Shown: in pieces, positions 25,939 through 35,129 of the stretch | Layout: each line of letters begins with the position of its first letter | How positions within the stretch are numbered: position 1 is the first letter of the stretch | Assembly: GCF_900105115.1 (NCBI RefSeq) | Contig: NZ_FNRV01000001.1 | Span: 3,643,501 to 3,707,500 of the forward strand | Reading direction: 5' to 3' | Source of the DNA: Pseudomonas mohnii | GTDB lineage: Bacteria; Pseudomonadota; Gammaproteobacteria; Pseudomonadales; Pseudomonadaceae | Length of the DNA: 64,000 bases | Notes under the pieces: generated by a model | Told to the model about the DNA's origin: nothing | What the model saw: the letters and a program-made list of their open reading frames with translations, nothing else | The model's database searches: none | Position numbers and translations under genes: made by a program

Positions 25939-26808
25939 ATGTCCCAAGAGCTGACTCCCGAACAAATCCAGCAATCCCTGCAAGGCATCAGTGTGCCGGC
26001 CCAACCGCAGATCATGGTGGATTTGCAGATGGAGCAGTACATGCCGGACCCGGATCTGGAGGTGATCGCGAAGCTGATTTCCCAGGATCCAGGTCTCTCG
26101 GGCTCCCTGTTGAAGATCGTCAACTCACCTTATTACGGCCTGACGAACAAGATCGCCTCGATCCAGCGCGCGGTGAATCTGCTGGGCAGCCGTTCGATCA
26201 TCAACCTGATCAACGCCCAGTCGATCAAGGGTGAGATGAACGATGAAACCATCGTCACCCTGAACCGTTTCTGGGATACGGCCCAGGACGTGGCGATGAC
26301 TTGCCTGACCCTGGCCAAGCGCACCGGCACCCAGGCTGGCGATGAAGCTTATGCCCTGGGCTTGTTCCACGACTGTGGCGTACCGCTGATGCTCCAGCGC
26401 TTCCCTGACTACATGGGCGTTCTGGAACAGGCCTATGCCAATGCCGGCCCCGAGTGCCGGGTGGTGGATACCGAGAACAAAGCGTTCAACACCAACCACG
26501 CGGTGGTCGGTTACTACACGGCCAAGTCCTGGCGCCTGCCGGAACACGTAACGGCTGCGATTGCCAACCATCACAATGCCCTGGCGATCTTCAGCGATGA
26601 ATCGTCGCGCAACAGCACGTTGAAAAACCTGCTGGCGATCCTGAAGATGGCCGAGCACATTTGTGCGTCCTACCGCGTGCTGGGCAATCAGACCGAAGAC
26701 CACGAATGGAACAGCATCGGGCATCTGGTGCTCGATTACGTCGGTTTGTCGGACTACGACTTCGAAACCCTCAAGCAGACCATTCGCGATCTCGGCACTC
26801 ACCGCTGA
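25939..26808 (+). CDS. HDOD-domain protein
   Basis: A 289-residue protein filled by one HDOD domain, a degenerate HD relative. Typical features are the [19 protein letters not shown] stretch near residue 50, [18 protein letters not shown] near 75, [10 protein letters not shown] near 141 and NHHNALAIF near 215. HDOD proteins act in signalling, often with chemotaxis or cyclic-di-GMP systems, and usually lack phosphohydrolase activity. No receiver, GGDEF or EAL domain is fused to it. mutM starts 44 bp downstream on the same strand. Its partner is not evident. Confidence 0.85.
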   Translation: MSQELTPEQIQQSLQGISVPAQPQIMVDLQMEQYMPDPDLEVIAKLISQDPGLSGSLLKIVNSPYYGLTNKIASIQRAVNLLGSRSIINLINAQSIKGEMNDETIVTLNRFWDTAQDVAMTCLTLAKRTGTQAGDEAYALGLFHDCGVPLMLQRFPDYMGVLEQAYANAGPECRVVDTENKAFNTNHAVVGYYTAKSWRLPEHVTAAIANHHNALAIFSDESSRNSTLKNLLAILKMAEHICASYRVLGNQTEDHEWNSIGHLVLDYVGLSDYDFETLKQTIRDLGTHR

Positions 26809-26852
26809 GTGTCGGACCTTCTTCTTTTTCGAGCGCCCGATTCGAGAGCACC

Positions 26853-27665
26853 ATGCCTGAACTGCCAGAAGTCGAAACCACCCGTCGAGGCATTGCACCG
26901 CACCTGGAAGGCCAGCGTGTCAGTCGGGTAATCGTGCGCGATCGTCGGCTGCGCTGGCCTATTCCCGAAGACCTCGATGTGCGGTTGTCCGGGCAGCGTA
27001 TCGTGCTGGTCGAGCGGCGCGCCAAGTACCTGCTGATCAATGCCGAGGTCGGTACGTTGATCAGTCATCTGGGCATGTCGGGCAATCTGCGGCTGGTGGA
27101 GGTCGGCACGCCGGCGGCCAAGCATGAGCACGTGGATATCGAGCTCGAATCGGGCCTGGCCCTGCGCTACACCGACCCGCGACGGTTTGGTGCGATGTTG
27201 TGGAGCCTCGACCCGCTCAACCACGAATTGTTGATTCGCCTCGGGCCAGAGCCACTGACCGACCTGTTCGATGGCGAGCGGTTGTTCCAGCAGTCCCGCG
27301 GGCGTTCGATGGCGGTCAAGCCGTTCATCATGGACAACGCGGTGGTGGTGGGCGTCGGCAACATCTACGCGACCGAAGCGCTGTTCGCCGCCGGGATCGA
27401 CCCGCGTCGCGAGGCCAAGAGCATTTCCCGGGCGCGCTATTTGAAGCTGGCGATCGAAATCAAACGCATCCTGGCCGCCGCCATCGAGCGCGGAGGTACC
27501 ACGTTGCGGGACTTTATCGGTGGTGATGGTCAGCCGGGCTACTTCCAGCAGGAACTGTTCGTGTACGGCCGTGGCGCTGAACCGTGCAAAGTCTGTGGGA
27601 CAGAGCTGCGGGAAGTGAAGCTCGGGCAGCGCGCCAGCGTCTTTTGCCCACGCTGTCAGCGCTGA
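26853..27665 (+). CDS. mutM: Formamidopyrimidine-DNA glycosylase
   Basis: MutM removes 8-oxoguanine and formamidopyrimidines and nicks the abasic site. The 270-residue protein begins with the invariant PELPEVE (catalytic Pro after Met removal, and Glu), has Lys in RRAKYLL, the helix-two-turn-helix at 150-220 with [17 protein letters not shown], and a C-terminal zinc finger [10 protein letters not shown]10-FCPRCQR. The start at 26853 is fixed by the essential N-terminal proline; longer in-frame starts overlap the HDOD gene. Confidence 0.97.
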   Translation: MPELPEVETTRRGIAPHLEGQRVSRVIVRDRRLRWPIPEDLDVRLSGQRIVLVERRAKYLLINAEVGTLISHLGMSGNLRLVEVGTPAAKHEHVDIELESGLALRYTDPRRFGAMLWSLDPLNHELLIRLGPEPLTDLFDGERLFQQSRGRSMAVKPFIMDNAVVVGVGNIYATEALFAAGIDPRREAKSISRARYLKLAIEIKRILAAAIERGGTTLRDFIGGDGQPGYFQQELFVYGRGAEPCKVCGTELREVKLGQRASVFCPRCQR

Positions 27666-27701
27666 AACGCCTGCGGTCTCCCACAGGGTTTAAGCGATCC
27701 T

Positions 27702-27729
27702 TGTGGGAGCGGGCTTGCCCGCGATGGCG
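27702..27729. repeat. Single REP with GCGGGC stem
   Basis: TGTGGGAGCGGGCTTGCCCGCGATGGCG. A worn left partner (GGTCTCCCACAGGG, about 27675-27689) suggests a decayed doublet. It lies between the convergent mutM and ferredoxin genes. Confidence 0.8.
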
Positions 27730-27750
27730 TTCGAACAGATATCGAAAGAC

Positions 27751-28041
<291 letters not shown>

Positions 28042-28097
28042 TCAATGCGCGTAATTGTGCCGCATTGGCGCCTGCGTTGCACGCAGGTGCGACGTAC

Positions 28098-28178
28098 TGC
28101 AGGCGCCAGCCTGCTGGCGATGAACCCGAGAACGCCGCGGGGTGTCGTTTTCCCGCCCAGCAGGTTCGCTCCTGCGGT
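28098..28178. repeat. Degenerate REP doublet
   Basis: Left half GCGCCAGCCTGCTGGCGATG and right half CAGCAGGTTCGCTCCTGCGG no longer match well as stems. The spacer GAACGCCGCGGGGTGTCG resembles the long-spacer family. It lies between coaD and the ferredoxin gene; a decaying copy. Confidence 0.65.
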
Positions 28179-28187
28179 TTGCGGGGG

Positions 28188-28715
<528 letters not shown>

Positions 28716-28782
28716 CTAACCGGTCGGCCAAGTCGCCTGTTGGGTAAGGACGCACTATAGACGATGGGAATATTCGTCGTTT

Positions 28783-30378
28783 TCATGAGTTTTTCAAACG
28801 TTCGGCCAGGGAAGTCGCCAGTTGCGCGGTCAGCCCGTAGACCGACAACTGCGGATTTGCGCCAATGCTGGTGGGGAACAGCGAGCCGTCGTGTATCGAC
28901 AGATTGGCCAGCTGATGATGTCGACCGAGGCTGTCGGTCACGGCGGTTTTCGGGTCTTCGCCCATGGCACAGCCGCCCATTACATGGGCGCTGCCCAGCC
29001 GGGTGCGGTACAGCTCCAGGCTCAAGCCATCGATCAGCGTGCGCGCTTCGCCCAGGGTTTTCACATAACGGGCATCGGCGTGCATTGGCATCACCGCCTT
29101 GGCGCCACCGGCGAACTGAATCTCGGCCATGCTGTGGAACGCACGGCGCAAGCCTTCCCATACATAAGGCGTCATCGGGTAATCGAGCACCGGCGTGCCA
29201 TCACCGCGCAACTCGACGGCGCCGCCGGTGCTGTCCGGGTGAAAACCGTCCCGCAGCAACGCGAGCATGGCGTGAGTATGGGGAAGGTTGGCCATGTGCT
29301 GTGCGTTTTCCTGGCCAAAACCGCCGAGCAGCGTGCTTGCCAATGCGGGGTGCAGTGGCGGGACTTCCAGTTTGTAGGCCATTCTGCCCGTGGTGCCGTC
29401 CAGCCATTGGAAATAGTCTGAATAAATCGACTGGGGTGCCCCGTAAAACGGATTGATCACTTCATCAAACAGCCCGGCGGACATGTTCACCACATGCAGG
29501 AAAGTCCGTTTGCCCAGCCGTTTGTGCGGATCAGGCGCGTCGGAACGCAGCAACAGCGCCGGGCTGTTGATTCCGCCGCCCGCCAGTACGTAATGCCGCG
29601 CCTTGACCGTGATGCGGCGCCCTGTGGGTTCGACGCAGCGCTCGTCCATCGCCACGCATTGCAGGCCCGTGACCTTGTCGCCCGCCAGAATGAGCTTTTC
29701 AGCGCGGGCCAGGAACAGCAATTCGCCACCCTTTTCCAGCGTGGCGGGAATGGTCGTGACCATCATCGATTGCTTGGCGTTGGTCGGGCAGCCCATGCCG
29801 CAGTAGCCGAGGTTCCAGCAGCCGCGCACGTTGCGCGGGATCACGTGCCAGCTGTATCCGAGCTTTTCGCAGCCTTTGCGGATCACGTCGTTGTTGGCGT
29901 TGGGCGGAACCCTCCACGGGGCGACCCCCAGACGCTGTTCCATTTTCTCGAACCACGGCGCCATTTCAGCCGGCGAGTGGCCCTTGACGTTGTGCTCCCT
30001 GGCCCAGTGTTCCAGGGTCGGTTCCGGGGTGCGGAAGCTGGAGGTCCAATTGATTAGCGTGGTCCCGCCCACCGCGCGGCCCTGGAGGATGGTGATCGCA
30101 CCGTCCTTGCTCATGCGGCCGATGCCTTCCTGATAGAGGCTGGCGTAGGCCTGGTCTTCAAGCAGCTTGAAGTCGCTGCTGGTCTTGAGTGGACCCTCCT
30201 CAATCAGCAGTACTTTGTAACCGGCTGCGCTGAGGATTTCGGCCGTGGTTCCACCGCCGGCGCCACTGCCAATGATCGCCACATCCGCTTCGAGGGTCAG
30301 GTCCTGGGTCAGTTGTGAGCCGTTGTAGGTTTTCCAGCCACGGGCCATGCCTTCGCGGAACGGATCGGGTACGGGCAT
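28783..30378 (-). CDS. GMC-family FAD-dependent alcohol dehydrogenase, large subunit
   Basis: A 531-residue GMC oxidoreductase: FAD motif VAIIGSGAGGGTTAEIL at 33-49, GRAVGGTTLINW near 100-112, and a C-terminal HVMGGCAMGEDP with IHDGSLFPTSIGANP. It has no signal peptide of its own. The gene just upstream encodes a small Tat-signal protein, and upstream of that an aldehyde dehydrogenase. By analogy with gluconate and fructose dehydrogenases, the Tat subunit could carry the folded flavoprotein to the periplasm. It probably oxidises an alcohol to an aldehyde; the substrate is unknown. Confidence 0.82.
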   Translation of the reverse strand: MPVPDPFREGMARGWKTYNGSQLTQDLTLEADVAIIGSGAGGGTTAEILSAAGYKVLLIEEGPLKTSSDFKLLEDQAYASLYQEGIGRMSKDGAITILQGRAVGGTTLINWTSSFRTPEPTLEHWAREHNVKGHSPAEMAPWFEKMEQRLGVAPWRVPPNANNDVIRKGCEKLGYSWHVIPRNVRGCWNLGYCGMGCPTNAKQSMMVTTIPATLEKGGELLFLARAEKLILAGDKVTGLQCVAMDERCVEPTGRRITVKARHYVLAGGGINSPALLLRSDAPDPHKRLGKRTFLHVVNMSAGLFDEVINPFYGAPQSIYSDYFQWLDGTTGRMAYKLEVPPLHPALASTLLGGFGQENAQHMANLPHTHAMLALLRDGFHPDSTGGAVELRGDGTPVLDYPMTPYVWEGLRRAFHSMAEIQFAGGAKAVMPMHADARYVKTLGEARTLIDGLSLELYRTRLGSAHVMGGCAMGEDPKTAVTDSLGRHHQLANLSIHDGSLFPTSIGANPQLSVYGLTAQLATSLAERLKNS

Positions 30379-30429
30379 CTTCGGGTTCTCTTGTTGTTAT
30401 GGTTTGGACCAGTGGTGTTCATGAGGCCG

Positions 30430-30501
30430 TCTTCGCGAGCAGGCTCGCTCCCACAAGGGGTACGCGATCCTCTGCGGGAACGTGGCTTGCCCGCGATAGG
30501 G
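30430..30501. repeat. REP doublet between small- and large-subunit genes
   Basis: Left REP CTTCGCGAGCAGGCTCGCTCCCACA is intact with a GCGAGC stem; the right member (GCGGGAACGTGGCTTGCCCGCGATAGG) is a worn GCGGGC type. It lies between two same-strand genes of the dehydrogenase operon. Confidence 0.78.
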
Positions 30502-30512
30502 CCGACTCGATT

Positions 30513-31058
30513 TCAAACCGTTGGCGGCCCTGGATACCCGCAATGAGCCCACGATTCCTTGCGGCCGTACCAGGCCATCATCACCAGTTGCAGTAACGAG
30601 TTGTGACCCATGCGCAACAGGCCCAAGGCGCTGTTCTCCCAGCGATCGAGGAAATGCCGGATCTCAGCGCCGCTGGCGTTCTCCCAACTGCCCCAGATGC
30701 CGGTCAGTGGCCCACGGGTCACGGCCATGCCCAGCACGTCGAACAGTTGCCGGGTCAGCTTGAGCATTTCCGGCGACAGGTGATCAAGGTTGTAATCCAG
30801 GCTTTTCAGGGTGCCTTCGACGGCGTCGGACATACCTTCGACGGCCACGGCGCCATCGAGCATGACCGGCACCAGTGCCCGCAGAAACAGCAGGTCGCCA
30901 CCGCGCAAAGACGAAAACCCGCTGGCCGGGATGCTCGACGAGCACCCGCTCAGGCTGGCTCCCAACCCGGCCGTGGCAAGAAAGGCGCTGGCGCCGAGGC
31001 TGAACTTGAGCAGGCCGCGCCGTGACAGCGCGGGTGTATCGGACAGGCTTGGGCTCAT
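30513..31058 (-). CDS. Tat-exported small subunit (gluconate 2-dehydrogenase subunit 3-like)
   Basis: A 181-residue protein with a twin-arginine signal SRRGLLKFS at residues 12-20, then a hydrophobic stretch and an LSGCSSS sequence that could also be a lipobox (Cys about 39). The rest is helical and without recognised catalytic motifs. Position between the aldehyde dehydrogenase and the GMC gene suggests it is the export chaperone/small subunit of that flavoprotein. Gene order matches what I recall as PA0364-PA0366. Confidence 0.75.
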   Translation of the reverse strand: MSPSLSDTPALSRRGLLKFSLGASAFLATAGLGASLSGCSSSIPASGFSSLRGGDLLFLRALVPVMLDGAVAVEGMSDAVEGTLKSLDYNLDHLSPEMLKLTRQLFDVLGMAVTRGPLTGIWGSWENASGAEIRHFLDRWENSALGLLRMGHNSLLQLVMMAWYGRKESWAHCGYPGPPTV

Positions 31059-31086
31059 TGTTGTTATTACCCGACGGTGACGATCG

Positions 31087-32517
31087 TTAGCGGATGAACA
31101 GCTTCTGGATCAGTTTCTGAATGGATTTTCCATACGGCGGGTAGATCAGTTTCGCCGCGTTGAATCGCTGTTTGATCAGCACACCCTTGGCCTTGCTGAA
31201 GGTCAGGAAACCTTCGTGTCCGTGGTAATGACCCATGCCCGAAGCGCCAATGCCGCCGAAGGGCATGTCGTCCTGGGCAACGTGCAGCAGGGTGTCGTTC
31301 AGGCACACGCCGCCGGAATGGGTTTCATGAAGCACGCGGTTTTGCTCGCGTTTGTCGTAACCGAAGTAGTACAGCGCCAGTGGGCGAGGGCGCTGGTTGA
31401 TGTAGGCAAACGCCTGATCCAGATCCTTGTACGGCACGATCGGCAGCAGTGGACCAAAGATTTCGTCCTGCATCACCGTCATGTCGTCGCTGACGTTGAG
31501 CAGCAAACTGTGGCCCATACGGCGTCCCTGGCCCTGTTCGAACAGCGGTATCAGCAGCGCGCCTTTGCTGGTGGCATCGCTGATATAGCCATTGAGTCGC
31601 GCCAGTTGGCGATCATTGATGATCGCGGTGTAGTCCGGGTTGTTGGCCAGGGTCGGAAAAAACCCGCAAACCGCCTGGCGATAGGCTTCGACGAAAGAGC
31701 CGACGCGGTCTTCGGGCACCAGCACGTAGTCCGGCGCCACGCAGGTTTGTCCGGCGTTGAGGGTCTTGCCGAAAGCGATGCGTTCGGCGGCGTCCTTGAG
31801 GGGCACGTCGTGGGACACGATGGCTGGGGATTTGCCGCCCAATTCGAGGGTAACGGGCGTCAGGTTCTCCGCAGCGGCCCGCATCACGTGTTTGCCGATG
31901 CTGGTGGCGCCGGTGAACAACAAATGATCGAAACGCAGTCGTGAAAACGCGACCCCGATATCGGCCTCGCCCAGTACCACGCAGACCAGGTCTTCGGGAA
32001 AGATTCGTCCCAGCAGGTCCTTGAGCAGCAAACCGGTAGCAGGCGTGGACTCGCTGAGCTTGAGCATCACCCGATTACCCGCCGCCAATGCGCCGACCAG
32101 AGGCCCGATGGCCAGGTACAACGGGTAGTTCCACGGCACGATCACCCCGACCACGCCCAGCGGCTGGTAAACCACTTTGGCCGAGGCAGGCTGGAAGGCC
32201 ACGCCGACCTTGCGGCGCGACGCTCGCATCCAGCCTTTGAGGTGGCGGCTGGCGTAATGAATGCCATGCAGGCTGGGCATCAATTCGGCGAGCAGGGTTT
32301 CGTCGGCGCTGCGGTGGCTGAAGTCCTGGCTGATGGCATCAATCAGGGGTTCGCGTTCAGCGCTCAACAGGTCGCGCAATGCCTTGAGCCATTGCTGGCG
32401 CTGGGCCGCGGGTGGCATCGGGTTGGCGGCGTAGGCGGCGCGCTGCGCGTTGAAGAGGTTGTGGAGTTCTTCCAGAGGCTGCTGCAGGTCTTGCAGGTAG
32501 GAAATTCCAGCGGTCAT
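31087..32517 (-). CDS. calB: Aldehyde dehydrogenase, coniferyl aldehyde dehydrogenase type
   Basis: A 476-residue NAD(P)-dependent aldehyde dehydrogenase with the general base Glu225 in LELGGKSP, catalytic Cys259 in NAGQTCVAP and PWNYPLYL near 128-135. The sequence and length fit the coniferyl aldehyde dehydrogenase branch, which also contains enzymes for fatty and other aldehydes. It is first in a likely three-gene operon with the Tat subunit (28 bp gap) and the GMC dehydrogenase: the GMC enzyme would make the aldehyde and this one the acid. A divergent TetR gene is the probable regulator. Confidence 0.82.
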   Translation of the reverse strand: MTAGISYLQDLQQPLEELHNLFNAQRAAYAANPMPPAAQRQQWLKALRDLLSAEREPLIDAISQDFSHRSADETLLAELMPSLHGIHYASRHLKGWMRASRRKVGVAFQPASAKVVYQPLGVVGVIVPWNYPLYLAIGPLVGALAAGNRVMLKLSESTPATGLLLKDLLGRIFPEDLVCVVLGEADIGVAFSRLRFDHLLFTGATSIGKHVMRAAAENLTPVTLELGGKSPAIVSHDVPLKDAAERIAFGKTLNAGQTCVAPDYVLVPEDRVGSFVEAYRQAVCGFFPTLANNPDYTAIINDRQLARLNGYISDATSKGALLIPLFEQGQGRRMGHSLLLNVSDDMTVMQDEIFGPLLPIVPYKDLDQAFAYINQRPRPLALYYFGYDKREQNRVLHETHSGGVCLNDTLLHVAQDDMPFGGIGASGMGHYHGHEGFLTFSKAKGVLIKQRFNAAKLIYPPYGKSIQKLIQKLFIR

Positions 32518-32550
32518 GGTCGGCTCCGGATTTATTGTAATGAGGCTCGT

Positions 32551-32572
32551 TTTAGAGTCTATGCTCTATAAA
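32551..32572. promoter_or_regulatory. Candidate TetR operator between aldehyde dehydrogenase and tetR-family gene
   Basis: TAGAG-TCTATG-CTCTA at 32553-32568, extended by TT and TAAA outward, in the only AT-rich part of the 146-bp divergent region. Location and symmetry fit autoregulation by the divergent TetR-type protein. Confidence 0.45.
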
Positions 32573-32663
32573 GTCAAATGACATCCTGCCGCAGCTTTGT
32601 TTTATCCCTGTCCGGTTAGGTCGTAAGATGCTCATCAACGCACTCTGAATTAAAGCTCAAGCC

Positions 32664-33332
32664 ATGGCCCCAAGGATCAAAACCAGCGAGCGCATCGTGC
32701 AGAACAGCCTCGAGCTGTTCAATCAGCAGGGCGAGCGCAGCATCAGCACCAATCACATCGCTGCTCACATGGAGATTTCTCCGGGCAACCTGTACTACCA
32801 CTTCCCCAACAAGCAGGCGATCATCGCTGTGCTGTTCAGTGAGTACGAAAGCCTGGTGGACAGTTTCCTGCGCCCGCCCCAGGGCCGCGCCGCCACGGTG
32901 GAAGACAAGCGCTTCTACCTCAAGGAGCTGCTGTCGGCGATGTGGCGCTACCGGTTTTTGCATCGCGACCTCGAGCACTTGCTCGACAGCGATGCAGAAC
33001 TGGCCGGACGCTATAGGCGCTTTTCCCAGCGTTGCCTGATCCAGGGCACGCACATCTACGAGGGCTTCGTCGAGGCGGGCATCCTGAAGATGGATCGGGT
33101 GCAGATCGAATCCCTGACCCTCAATGCCTGGATCATCCTCACGTCCTGGGTGCGCTTTCTGTGCACCACGCGGGAAAACTCCAGCCACCTCAGCGAGCAA
33201 GCGATCAAGCGCGGGGTCTATCAAGTGCTGGTGCTGGAGGCTGGCTTTGTCACGGATCAGGCGCGCGATGCGGTCAACGCCTTGTTCGAGGAGTTTTATG
33301 TGCCGTTGGCCCAGGCGCTGGAAGAGCTGTGA
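32664..33332 (+). CDS. TetR-family transcriptional regulator
   Basis: A 222-residue protein with an N-terminal TetR helix-turn-helix (RIVQNSLELFNQQGERSIST, then IAAHMEISPGNLYYHFPNKQAIIAVLF, residues 9-60) and a variable ligand-binding C-terminus. It is divergent from the aldehyde dehydrogenase operon, which it probably represses until an alcohol, aldehyde or fatty acid derivative binds. The C-terminal half resembles TetR_C_13-like or PA0367-type regulators, from memory. The rhodanese gene follows on the same strand after 50 bp. Confidence 0.88.
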   Translation: MAPRIKTSERIVQNSLELFNQQGERSISTNHIAAHMEISPGNLYYHFPNKQAIIAVLFSEYESLVDSFLRPPQGRAATVEDKRFYLKELLSAMWRYRFLHRDLEHLLDSDAELAGRYRRFSQRCLIQGTHIYEGFVEAGILKMDRVQIESLTLNAWIILTSWVRFLCTTRENSSHLSEQAIKRGVYQVLVLEAGFVTDQARDAVNALFEEFYVPLAQALEEL

Positions 33333-33382
33333 AGCGCAAAGTGCAGTAGGATCGTCATTCGACAACCTCACAGGAGCCCGTT

Positions 33383-34237
33383 ATGCCCATTGCGCAACTG
33401 ATCAGCCCGCAAGCGCTGGACCTGAAGAAGGACCAGCCGGGGTTGGTGATTCTGGATTGTCGTTTTGCCCTCGAAGACCCGGATTACGGTCAGCGTAGCT
33501 ATGCCGAAGGGCACATTGCCGGGTCGAGCTTCGCCGATCTCGAGCGCGATCTCAGCGGCAAAGTGGTCAAGGGTGTGACCGGGCGTCATCCATTGCCTGA
33601 GCCGGCCGCCCTGATCGAGCGTCTGCAAGCCTGGGGCATCAATGCCGACAGCGAAGTGGTTTTGTATGACGACGGTCCGGGTGCCTATGCGGCGCGGGCC
33701 TGGTGGCTGCTGGCATGGTTGGGCAAGCGTGAGGGTGTGTTCATCCTCGATGGTGGGCTCAAAGCCTGGCACGGCGCAGGGTTGCCGTTGAGTCTGGATG
33801 CGCCGTCCATCTCGCGCGGCACCTTTAGCGGGAGCCCTGACGGTTCGCTGCTGCTCAGCGCAGAACAGCTGCAAAAACGCCTCGGCCAACCCGCGCTGAC
33901 GTTGCTCGATGCCCGCGCCTTGCCGCGCTTCAAGGGAGAAGTGGAACCGATCGATCCGATTGCCGGGCACATCCCCGGCGCTCAGTGTGCGGCGTTCACC
34001 GATAATCTGGGCAGCGACGGGCGTTTCCTGCCGGCCGATCAGCTCAAGCAGCGTTTTGCGGCGAAGCTGCAAGGCCGTTCGCCGACCGGGCTGGTGGCGT
34101 ATTGCGGGTCCGGTGTGACGGCTTGCCATAACCTGTTCGCGTTGTGCCTGGCGGGTTATCCATTGGGCTCGTTGTATGCCGGGTCGTGGAGCGAATGGAT
34201 CAACGAGCCTGCTCGCGGCGTCGCCAAAGGCGAATAG
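33383..34237 (+). CDS. sseA: Thiosulfate/3-mercaptopyruvate sulfurtransferase (two-domain rhodanese)
   Basis: A 284-residue protein with two rhodanese domains. The N-terminal one (about 1-135) is inactive; the C-terminal one carries Cys241 in the active loop CGSGVTAC, the loop found in mercaptopyruvate sulfurtransferases. It moves a sulfane sulfur to cyanide or another thiol acceptor in the cytoplasm. A GGAG ribosome site precedes the ATG. A short palindrome of REP origin follows the stop. Choice between thiosulfate and mercaptopyruvate as donor is from the loop only. Confidence 0.86.
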   Translation: MPIAQLISPQALDLKKDQPGLVILDCRFALEDPDYGQRSYAEGHIAGSSFADLERDLSGKVVKGVTGRHPLPEPAALIERLQAWGINADSEVVLYDDGPGAYAARAWWLLAWLGKREGVFILDGGLKAWHGAGLPLSLDAPSISRGTFSGSPDGSLLLSAEQLQKRLGQPALTLLDARALPRFKGEVEPIDPIAGHIPGAQCAAFTDNLGSDGRFLPADQLKQRFAAKLQGRSPTGLVAYCGSGVTACHNLFALCLAGYPLGSLYAGSWSEWINEPARGVAKGE

Positions 34238-34250
34238 TCACCGCAATCCT

Positions 34251-34274
34251 TGTGGGAGCGAGCTTGCTCCCACA
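34251..34274. repeat. Collapsed REP palindrome
   Basis: TGTGGGAGC-GAGCTT-GCTCCCACA: the outer flanks of a REP doublet brought together with the inner parts lost. It lies 14 bp after the rhodanese stop, between convergent genes, and the stable hairpin may serve as a bidirectional terminator. Confidence 0.75.
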
Positions 34275-34295
34275 GGGGGAGGTGGATTTCAGATA

Positions 34296-35126
34296 TCAAG
34301 ACAGGCGCGCACTGCGATACGCCCCTGGCCCCACCCCATACACCTGCTTGAATTGCCGACTCAGATGACTCTGGTCGGCAAACCCCAATTGCGTCGCGAC
34401 TTCCAGTGGCAAGCAACCGCCCTGCAACAGTGCCCGTGCCCGAGCGATGCGTTGTTGCATCAGCCAGGTGTGCGGCGGCATGCCGGTGGCGCGGCGGAAC
34501 ACCCGGGCAAAGTGAAAGGGCGACAGGTTCACCGCCGCTGCCAGTTCTTCCAGCGAGGGCGGTGCCGCCAGTTGCGTTTGCAACAAGTCCTTGGCCAATG
34601 TCACCGCCCGGTGTTCCTTGCCCGGTTTTCCGGCATCCGGAACCGCTGCGTGACGCTGCAGCAATGAAAGCATCAGTTCACGCCAGGCGGTCTGTTGTTG
34701 CAGTGCGGTGGACGGGCTTTCCAGCAAACGGTGCAATTGGCAGAAACCATTCACCAGATCCGGATCGCGGTACAGCGTGGCGCCGAACGCCGGCAGGTGA
34801 CGGGTGGGCAATTCGAGTTCGGCCAGCAGCGACAGGATCTGCCCGCTATCGGGATAAAACGCCCGGTACAGCCAGCCATCCTCCGTACCCTTGTGGCCGG
34901 TGTGCAGTTCGTCCGGGTTGATCAATACCAGCGTGCCGCTGCCTGCCAGATGCTCGGCGCCGCGATACCGGTAGCGCTGGGCGCCCGCCATGATCATGCC
35001 GATCACGTAACCGTCGTGCACATGAGGGGCGAAACGGTGTTCGATGTAGCGCGCAGACAACAACTCGACCCCGGCCAGTGGCGCGGTCTGCCAGAAGAGG
35101 ATGGATTCGCCCTGATGGTTATTCAC
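34296..35126 (-). CDS. AraC-family transcriptional regulator
   Basis: A 276-residue regulator: an N-terminal cupin sensor domain (HRFAPHVHDGYVIGMIMAG, then LVLINPDELHTGH) and a C-terminal pair of helix-turn-helix motifs (LEELAAAVNLSPFHFARVFR; LEVATQLGFADQSHLSRQFKQVYG) at about 190-265. Proteins with this layout bind small ligands and often control efflux or amino-acid export genes. Its gene begins 3 bp after the stop of the YheT gene and may be co-transcribed with it. Target unknown. Confidence 0.88.
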   Translation of the reverse strand: MNNHQGESILFWQTAPLAGVELLSARYIEHRFAPHVHDGYVIGMIMAGAQRYRYRGAEHLAGSGTLVLINPDELHTGHKGTEDGWLYRAFYPDSGQILSLLAELELPTRHLPAFGATLYRDPDLVNGFCQLHRLLESPSTALQQQTAWRELMLSLLQRHAAVPDAGKPGKEHRAVTLAKDLLQTQLAAPPSLEELAAAVNLSPFHFARVFRRATGMPPHTWLMQQRIARARALLQGGCLPLEVATQLGFADQSHLSRQFKQVYGVGPGAYRSARLS

Positions 35127-35129
35127 GGT

